From JAJZMF01 sp035702845 (GTDB lineage Bacteria; Actinomycetota; Acidimicrobiia; Acidimicrobiales; Palsa-688): a DNA stretch of 6,209 nt. Shown here piece after piece: positions 1-4,598 of the stretch. Made by a program: the position numbers and the translations under genes. Below the pieces are notes generated by a model. The model was not told the DNA's origin and ran no database searches. It saw nothing but the letters and a program-made list of their open reading frames with translations. The DNA is taken from contig DASSZK010000094.1 of assembly GCA_035702845.1 (NCBI GenBank), positions 1-6,209 on the forward strand, written 5' to 3'. The first letter of the stretch is position 1. Each line of letters starts with the position of its first letter.

Positions 1-1857
1 GGGGCGTTCGGCAAGTGGCTGGAGGGGGCGCGCGACTGGTCGATCTCGCGCAACCGCTTCTTCGGGGCACCCATCCCGGTGTGGAAGAGCGACGACCCCG
101 CCTATCCCCGGATCGACGTGTACGGCAGCCTGGACGACATAGCGGCCGATTTCGGTGTGCGGCCGACCAACCTGCACCGGCCTGCCATTGACGAACTGGT
201 GAGGCCGAACCCCGACGACCCCACGGGTAAGTCCACGATGAGGCGCGTCGAGGATGTGCTCGACTGTTGGTTCGAATCTGGGTCGATGCCCTTCGCCCAA
301 GTGCACTACCCTTTCGACCACGCCGCGTGGTTCGAAGATCATTTCCCCGCCGATTTCATCGTCGAGTACGTCGGCCAGACCCGGGGATGGTTTTATACCC
401 TCCACGTGCTGGGCACGGCTTTGTTCGGGAAGCCGGCGTTCTCGAGCTGCATTGCTCACGGCGTAGTCCTCGGTCACGACAAACAGAAGTTGTCCAAGCG
501 CCTGCGCAACTACCCCGATCCCGAAGAGATGTTCAATGTCTATGGGGCCGACGCCATGCGCTGGTTCTTGCTTTCATCACCGGTGATGCGAGGAGGAGAC
601 CTCGTAGTCGAGCGGCGAGGGCCGTCCGAAGCTGTCCGCGCAGTATTGAACCCACTGTGGAACGCTTGGAAGTTCTTTTCCATGTACGCCAACGCCGACG
701 GCTACCGGCCTGACGGTGCGTGCCCTCGGCCAGCCGACGTCCTTGACCGCTACATACTGGCCAAGACGAGGGCACTGGTGGGCCAGGTCACTGAAGCAAT
801 GGACGGTTACGACCTCTACGGCGCTTGTACGGCGGTCACTTCGTTCCTCGATGCTCTCAACAACTGGTACATCCGCCGCAGCCGGGACCGCTTTTGGAGC
901 CCCGTGGGATCGAGTGATACCTCCGACAGCGCCAAAAACGATGCCTATGCAACTCTTTACACCGTGCTGCGCGTGGTGTGCCTGGTGGCCGCACCGCTCT
1001 TGCCCATGGTGACCGAGGAGATCTACAGGGGCCTTACCGGTGAGAGAAGTGTCCACTTGGCGGATTGGCCGGCGGCTGAGGACCTGCCGGACGAACCCGG
1101 CCTCGTCGAAGAGATGGACATGGTGCGCGAGGTCTGCTCAGCAGGGCACTCCGTGCGAAAGGCCACGGACCGCCGGGCCCGTTTGCCCTTGCCGTCTGCG
1201 ACCGTCGCCGGCGCCGGAGCCGTGCGATTAACGCCGTACGAAGGTTTGATCGCAGACGAACTAAACGTAAAGCGCGTCGAGTTGTTGAGCGACGTGTCTT
1301 CGGTCGCCGACACCGTACTGGCTGTCAACCCGTCTGTCCTCGGGCCTCGTCTCGGCGCGGCCACCCAGAGGGTCATTGGTGCCGTACGCCGAGGCGATTG
1401 GGCCAGGAACGCCGCCGGGGAGATCGAAGTGGCAGGTGAGATCTTGCGCGAAGGTGAGTTCCATCTGTCGCTGGTACCCAAGGACCAGGACAGGGGCAGA
1501 GCCCTTTCCGGTAACGACAAAGTTGTCGAGTTGGACGTCACGCTGACTCCCGAGCTCGAAAGGGAGGGTTTGGCCCGAGACCTTGTACGCCAGGTGCAAG
1601 AAGCCCGCAAGCGAGCCGGGTTCGACGTGTCCGACCATATCCGCCTCGTGCTCGACCTGTCGCACTTCGAAGAGCTTCGCCATGCGGTCGAGGAGCACAT
1701 GTCCGTTGTGTCGAGTGAAACCCTCTCGGACGAGGTGGTGATCGCGGAAGGGCCGGTGACTGGTTCCGAGCGTGCGACCGTAGCGGATGGCCGTGTCTTC
1801 CATTTGCACGTGCGCCGGCTGCCGGCGAGGCATGAAGGGCTGAGCGAGCGGTCTTAG
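1..1857 (+). CDS. ileS: Isoleucyl-tRNA synthetase, C-terminal part (5' end outside the window)
   Basis: Class I aminoacyl-tRNA synthetase that charges tRNA-Ile with isoleucine in the cytoplasm. The reading frame is already open at base 1, so the ATG at 79 is internal. 618 residues are visible; type-2 IleS proteins are usually a little over 1,000 aa, so the HIGH motif and most of the CP1 editing domain lie to the left. Bases 28-75 encode the return to the catalytic core (GARDWSISRNRFFGAP), and 253-285 encode DVLDCWFESGS, typical of IleS. The KMSKS loop reads KLSKR (487-501) followed by LRNYPDP, the type-2 (eukaryote-like) form, with Leu in place of Met. The anticodon-binding domain spans about 745-1050 and includes NNWYIRRSRDRFW (862-900). 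A C-terminal domain follows to the TAG at 1855. I see no Cys-rich zinc finger at the C-terminus, consistent with type 2. Type-2 enzymes are often mupirocin-tolerant; that is family knowledge, not shown here. Confidence 0.97.
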   Translation, partial: GAFGKWLEGARDWSISRNRFFGAPIPVWKSDDPAYPRIDVYGSLDDIAADFGVRPTNLHRPAIDELVRPNPDDPTGKSTMRRVEDVLDCWFESGSMPFAQVHYPFDHAAWFEDHFPADFIVEYVGQTRGWFYTLHVLGTALFGKPAFSSCIAHGVVLGHDKQKLSKRLRNYPDPEEMFNVYGADAMRWFLLSSPVMRGGDLVVERRGPSEAVRAVLNPLWNAWKFFSMYANADGYRPDGACPRPADVLDRYILAKTRALVGQVTEAMDGYDLYGACTAVTSFLDALNNWYIRRSRDRFWSPVGSSDTSDSAKNDAYATLYTVLRVVCLVAAPLLPMVTEEIYRGLTGERSVHLADWPAAEDLPDEPGLVEEMDMVREVCSAGHSVRKATDRRARLPLPSATVAGAGAVRLTPYEGLIADELNVKRVELLSDVSSVADTVLAVNPSVLGPRLGAATQRVIGAVRRGDWARNAAGEIEVAGEILREGEFHLSLVPKDQDRGRALSGNDKVVELDVTLTPELEREGLARDLVRQVQEARKRAGFDVSDHIRLVLDLSHFEELRHAVEEHMSVVSSETLSDEVVIAEGPVTGSERATVADGRVFHLHVRRLPARHEGLSERS

Positions 1858-1897
1858 ATCCCGCCTCCGGCCAGGGCCGCGCGCGACAATCGGGAGC

Positions 1898-2506
1898 ATG
1901 GACAACGATCAAGGCGGGGCCACCTTCGAGAGCCACCACCGGCCTGTTTGGGGCTTTACCAGGCACGGTCGCCCGGTTCACGCCAACACTTTGGACCACC
2001 TGCCAACACACAACTGGTACGCACGCTTCAATAAGCGGGTGGCCCTGGCGCTGACAAACCGGGTCGGCACGATGACAGCATTCTGGGTCTTCTGTTTCAT
2101 CTCCCTAATGGCCTTGCCGGCGGTCCTGGTGGAGTCCCATATCCTGTCGCCGTCTATAGGGCTTATCGGAGAAGCTGGCTTCGCTCTATGTGTGGCCTGG
2201 CTGGCCCAGAGCTTCATCCAACTCGTCCTCCTCCCTGCGCTGATGGTTGGCCAGAACCTGCAAAACATTGCTGCGGACGCCCGTTCGGCCAAGACCTTCG
2301 AAGACGTGGAACGGATCATCGACCTTCTGGACTGCCACACTCAGGGCGGCCTGGCTGAAGTGCTGTCGGCGATCGCTGACCTCAAAGCGCACCTGGCGCC
2401 CGGTGCCCCGGGTGCCGGCCAGCCGGGCGCCACGTTCCCCGCTCCCGGCCTGTCCGCTCCCGGCCTGCCCGGTCCCGGGTTGGGGCAGGGTTCAACCGCG
2501 GGCTAG
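1898..2506 (+). CDS. DUF1003-like two-helix membrane protein with Pro/Gly-rich repeat tail
   Basis: Predicted 202-aa inner-membrane protein of unknown function. The middle resembles the DUF1003 type: FNKRVALALTNRVGTM (about residues 44-59) leads into one hydrophobic helix (about 60-79). A second helix (about 95-118) ends in LLPALMVGQN, the family-like 'lP.imvgQN' step. A charged, probably cytoplasmic helix (about 121-165, AADARSAKTFEDVERIIDLL) follows. The last ~37 residues are low-complexity Pro/Gly/Ala and end in three tandem APGLS-like pentapeptides. The N-terminal ~40 residues are polar and His-rich. I chose the ATG at 1898 because the conserved block begins near residue 40 and the next Met (residue 59) would remove part of it. 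GGGAG lies one base upstream of this ATG, too close for a normal ribosome site, so a leaderless message is possible. The gene sits 40 bp after ileS on the same strand, and its 3' end overlaps the opposing transporter gene by 15 bp. The DUF1003 assignment rests on remembered motifs. Confidence 0.75.
   Translation: MDNDQGGATFESHHRPVWGFTRHGRPVHANTLDHLPTHNWYARFNKRVALALTNRVGTMTAFWVFCFISLMALPAVLVESHILSPSIGLIGEAGFALCVAWLAQSFIQLVLLPALMVGQNLQNIAADARSAKTFEDVERIIDLLDCHTQGGLAEVLSAIADLKAHLAPGAPGAGQPGATFPAPGLSAPGLPGPGLGQGSTAG
2441..2485 (+). repeat. Three tandem 15-bp repeats encoding APGLx pentapeptides
   Basis: Three head-to-tail 15-bp units lie at 2441-2455, 2456-2470 and 2471-2485. The first 12 bases (GCTCCCGGCCTG) are identical in units 1 and 2; unit 3 is a diverged copy (GGTCCCGGGTTG). 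They keep the reading frame and encode APGLS, APGLP and GPGLG (residues 182-196) near the C-terminus of the DUF1003-like protein. The near-identity at third codon positions suggests recent slippage or duplication rather than selection on the peptide alone. Confidence 0.85.
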
Positions 2507-3418
2507 GTCCTCCGCGCTTTGACCCGGCTCGGCTGAGGTGGCTGGTCTCGCCGAGATGAGGAGGAATGTCCCGGCGAGCGCCACTACCATCCCGCCGAAC
2601 AGCCAGATTGAGTCGGGCCCGCTTGGCACCCTCTCGCCGTAGAGCAGGAAGCCGGCGGCGACCAGCCCGAGCGACGCTACGGTGGCGTTGGCGGCTGACA
2701 CGCTCGCCGCATTTGCCCGGCGGAACGCATGCTGGATGAGGCTCTGAGCCCACACGGTCATGGCGACCATCAACCACAGGCCGGCGCTGGTGACTACGGC
2801 GAAGATACCCCCGGCTCCATAAACGGCGAAGCGGTCCCCGATCTCCTTGGTGAAGATGCCGGTGGCGGCATAGAGCACCCCGACCGCAGCGCCTGTGGCG
2901 ACGCCGGCGCTGCGCAAGCGGCCCCCGCTTGCGCCGGATTTTGAGCGCGAGAACCATTCGGAACCGCGCGAGATCACCAGCGCGCCTGCGGCGCAAGCCA
3001 AGCCCACCAGTAGTTGGTCCAGGTTGGACAATGGACGGCGCACGACTGTGGACGCTGTCGCGCCTATAGCGGTGAGGGCGCCCCCAAAGCTGGCCAGTAC
3101 CACGCCGGCAAGTTCGAGCCGGGTGAAAGTCTCGTCCAGCCATCGGCCGCCTCCGACGACGAGGAGCCCCCGCCCAGCGTTGCGCAGTGTCGCGGTCACG
3201 GGCACCGGTGCCGAGGCAAGCGACGCCGCTTCGCACACCCATGCCAAGGCGCTTATCACCATGGCGAGCAGCCATAGAGGCCTCTTGGCCAGCGCGGCAA
3301 GAAGGCGGAAGCCGTTGCGGTCGTGGCCGGTACGCATGCCTTGGTGCTTCTCGAGGGCGGCCGCGACCGCATTGAGCATCCCTGAGAGGAGCGCGAGTAG
3401 GCTACCCAGGACCAACAC
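2492..3418 (-). CDS. DMT-superfamily (EamA/NIPA-like) integral membrane transporter
   Basis: Predicted 308-aa multi-pass inner-membrane protein; the substrate cannot be read from sequence. I count about nine hydrophobic segments: roughly residues 2-22, 49-69, 72-92, 101-121, 134-150, 171-190, 201-225, 236-260 and 270-289. The layout is of the two-fold DMT type. The first helix ends in ALEKH, and a cytoplasmic stretch precedes RPLWLLAMVISALAW. The second half has GVLYAATGIFTKEIGD and then ASLGLVAAGFLLYGERV, the usual 'GE' end of the helix before the last one. A short hydrophilic tail rich in Ala, Glu and Ser follows. The start is GTG at 3418-3416, with TTG next in frame; an in-frame TGA at 3427-3425 excludes a longer protein, and Met14 would cut into helix 1. 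No Shine-Dalgarno sequence is clear. The gene diverges from the glycosyltransferase gene across 31 bp, and its 3' end overlaps the DUF1003-like gene. A metabolite or drug exporter and a NIPA-like Mg2+ transporter are both possible. Confidence 0.86.
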   Translation of the reverse strand: MLVLGSLLALLSGMLNAVAAALEKHQGMRTGHDRNGFRLLAALAKRPLWLLAMVISALAWVCEAASLASAPVPVTATLRNAGRGLLVVGGGRWLDETFTRLELAGVVLASFGGALTAIGATASTVVRRPLSNLDQLLVGLACAAGALVISRGSEWFSRSKSGASGGRLRSAGVATGAAVGVLYAATGIFTKEIGDRFAVYGAGGIFAVVTSAGLWLMVAMTVWAQSLIQHAFRRANAASVSAANATVASLGLVAAGFLLYGERVPSGPDSIWLFGGMVVALAGTFLLISARPATSAEPGQSAEDLARG

Positions 3419-3449
3419 GGCAGATCACGAGGGAGGGCATGCAAGGCGG
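3419..3449. promoter_or_regulatory. 31-bp divergent intergenic region
   Basis: This is the only non-coding DNA between two divergent starts (GTG at 3418 on minus, ATG at 3450 on plus). It contains GAGGGAGGG at 3429-3437, a purine run 12 bases before the ATG, and AAGG at 3443-3446, three bases before it. Either could serve as the ribosome site for the plus-strand gene. I see no convincing -35/-10 pair. At least one promoter must reach into a coding region; TAGGCT at 3398-3403 is a weak -10 candidate for the plus strand. A shared operator is possible but I see no clear palindrome. Confidence 0.5.
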
Positions 3450-4598
3450 ATGACGGGTGTAGACGATAACGTGCCCCGCAGCGTCCTCATAATCTCGGCC
3501 GAGATGGGCGAGGGCCACAACGCCGCGGCAGCTGCTCTGACTGAGGCGATGAAGGAATGCTGGCCCGACTGCCAGATCGAGCGGCTTGACACCATGGAGC
3601 TGCGGGGTGCCCGATTTGCTCGGGCAGCCCGATGGGCTTACGGGTTCCAGCTGTCCGCTCTTCCCTGGAGCTACGAGATCTTCTACGGGTGGTTGTCAAA
3701 GTCGGACGGCTTCGCGCGGGTGGCGCGTCGCTGGGTTGGCGACTTCTTCGGGCCTCGCCTCCAGCGGGTCATCGCCCGTCACTCTCCGGACCTCGTCATT
3801 TCCACATACCCCTTCGGTTCGGCCGCTTTGGACTGGATGAGGCGTACCCAGGGCTACCGGGCCCCGTCTGTTACCTACATACCCGCCTTCCACGTGCACC
3901 CCTTGTGGGTGTACGAAGGGATCGACAGGCACTTCGTGATGTACGACACAGCAGCGGCGGATGCCTTGTTGCCGGCTGCGGAGAGCAGCCTGCGAGTTGG
4001 GGCACCGCCCGTGCGTCGAGGGTTCGGTGACCACCTGCGCTCTGAGGTGCGCAAAAACCTGGACGTCCCTCTGGATGATTTCGTCGTCCTCATGACAGGG
4101 GGGGCCTGGGGTCTGGGAGGCATCCGTCCAGGCGTAGAGGCCCTCGTGGCGCTCGACCCCCCGGTGCACGTCCTGGCCGTGTGCGGCAAAAACGCCAGCC
4201 TCGAGGCGGAACTGCGCGAGCTGGCTGCTAAACGGCCCGGGCGCCTGACGGTGTTCGGTTACACCTCTCAGATGCCTGAACTGATGTCCGCAGCCAACGT
4301 TGTCGTGACGAACGGCGCGGGGGTGACGGTGCTCGAGGCTTTGCGGACACCCCGACCGGTGATATGTTTCGCGCCGTTGGCCGGCCACGGCACCTACTCG
4401 ACCGCAGAGATGGTTAGGCGCAACCTCGCTGTGGCGGCAAAGGACGTGCCTGCCCTCGTCGACCAAGTGCGCCTGCTGCGCACGGACGATGAGCTCCTCC
4501 GCACGATGGAGAAGGCCGGTGAGTCCTGGGTCGAGGGCCGCGAAATGGTCCGCAGCGTGCGCGAGATCGAGGAGCTGTACCGCTCTCACGCTCATTGA
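3450..4598 (+). CDS. GT28-type glycosyltransferase, MGDG-synthase/UgtP/MurG-like
   Basis: Predicted 382-aa GT-B-fold enzyme, likely membrane-associated, that moves a sugar from a nucleotide-sugar to a lipid-type acceptor. Residues ~11-175 resemble the MGDG-synthase N-terminal domain. SVLIISAEMGEGH (11-23) is the first strand and Gly-rich loop with the conserved His, and PDLVISTYPFGSAALDWM (113-130) follows. FHVHPLWVYEGIDRHFV (147-163) matches the usual 'H..W....D.yfv' segment, though the Asp expected just before it (TDF/TDY in relatives) is replaced by PAF. Residues ~211-345 resemble the GT28 C-terminal domain: VVLMTGGAWGLGG (212-224), then GYTSQMPELMSAANVVVTNG (270-289) and TVLEALRTPRPVICF (293-307), the donor-binding face. 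The frame stays open far upstream, to 2895, but that part lies opposite the transporter gene. ATG 3450 fits the family N-terminus; GTG 3471 is the alternative. The stop overlaps the opposing ATPase gene by 7 bp. Acceptor and sugar are unknown; diacylglycerol is the family default. Confidence 0.86.
   Translation: MTGVDDNVPRSVLIISAEMGEGHNAAAAALTEAMKECWPDCQIERLDTMELRGARFARAARWAYGFQLSALPWSYEIFYGWLSKSDGFARVARRWVGDFFGPRLQRVIARHSPDLVISTYPFGSAALDWMRRTQGYRAPSVTYIPAFHVHPLWVYEGIDRHFVMYDTAAADALLPAAESSLRVGAPPVRRGFGDHLRSEVRKNLDVPLDDFVVLMTGGAWGLGGIRPGVEALVALDPPVHVLAVCGKNASLEAELRELAAKRPGRLTVFGYTSQMPELMSAANVVVTNGAGVTVLEALRTPRPVICFAPLAGHGTYSTAEMVRRNLAVAAKDVPALVDQVRLLRTDDELLRTMEKAGESWVEGREMVRSVREIEELYRSHAH

Noticed and set aside
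1868..1879. Small GC hairpin after ileS as a terminator
   Set aside because: The stem is only four pairs (CGGC/GCCG) with no T-run, and the next gene follows on the same strand after 40 bp.
1023..1905. Long minus-strand open frames opposite ileS (225 and 214 codons)
   Set aside because: Their translations are Arg/Ser/Pro-rich with no recognisable domain, while the plus strand is plainly IleS throughout.
2411..2431. GC-rich inverted repeat (GGTGCC/GGCGCC) as a terminator
   Set aside because: It is inside the coding region, more than 70 bases before the stop, lacks a T-run, and is expected from the Pro/Gly-coding sequence.
2895..3449. 185-codon in-frame upstream extension of the glycosyltransferase reading frame
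   Set aside because: It lies opposite the transporter gene, is Arg/Pro/Ser-rich without family likeness, and the conserved glycosyltransferase N-terminus begins right after ATG 3450. It is open by GC bias.
3696..4595. 299-codon minus-strand open frame opposite the glycosyltransferase
   Set aside because: Composition is His/Arg/Gly-rich with no motif; the plus strand carries a clear two-domain glycosyltransferase.
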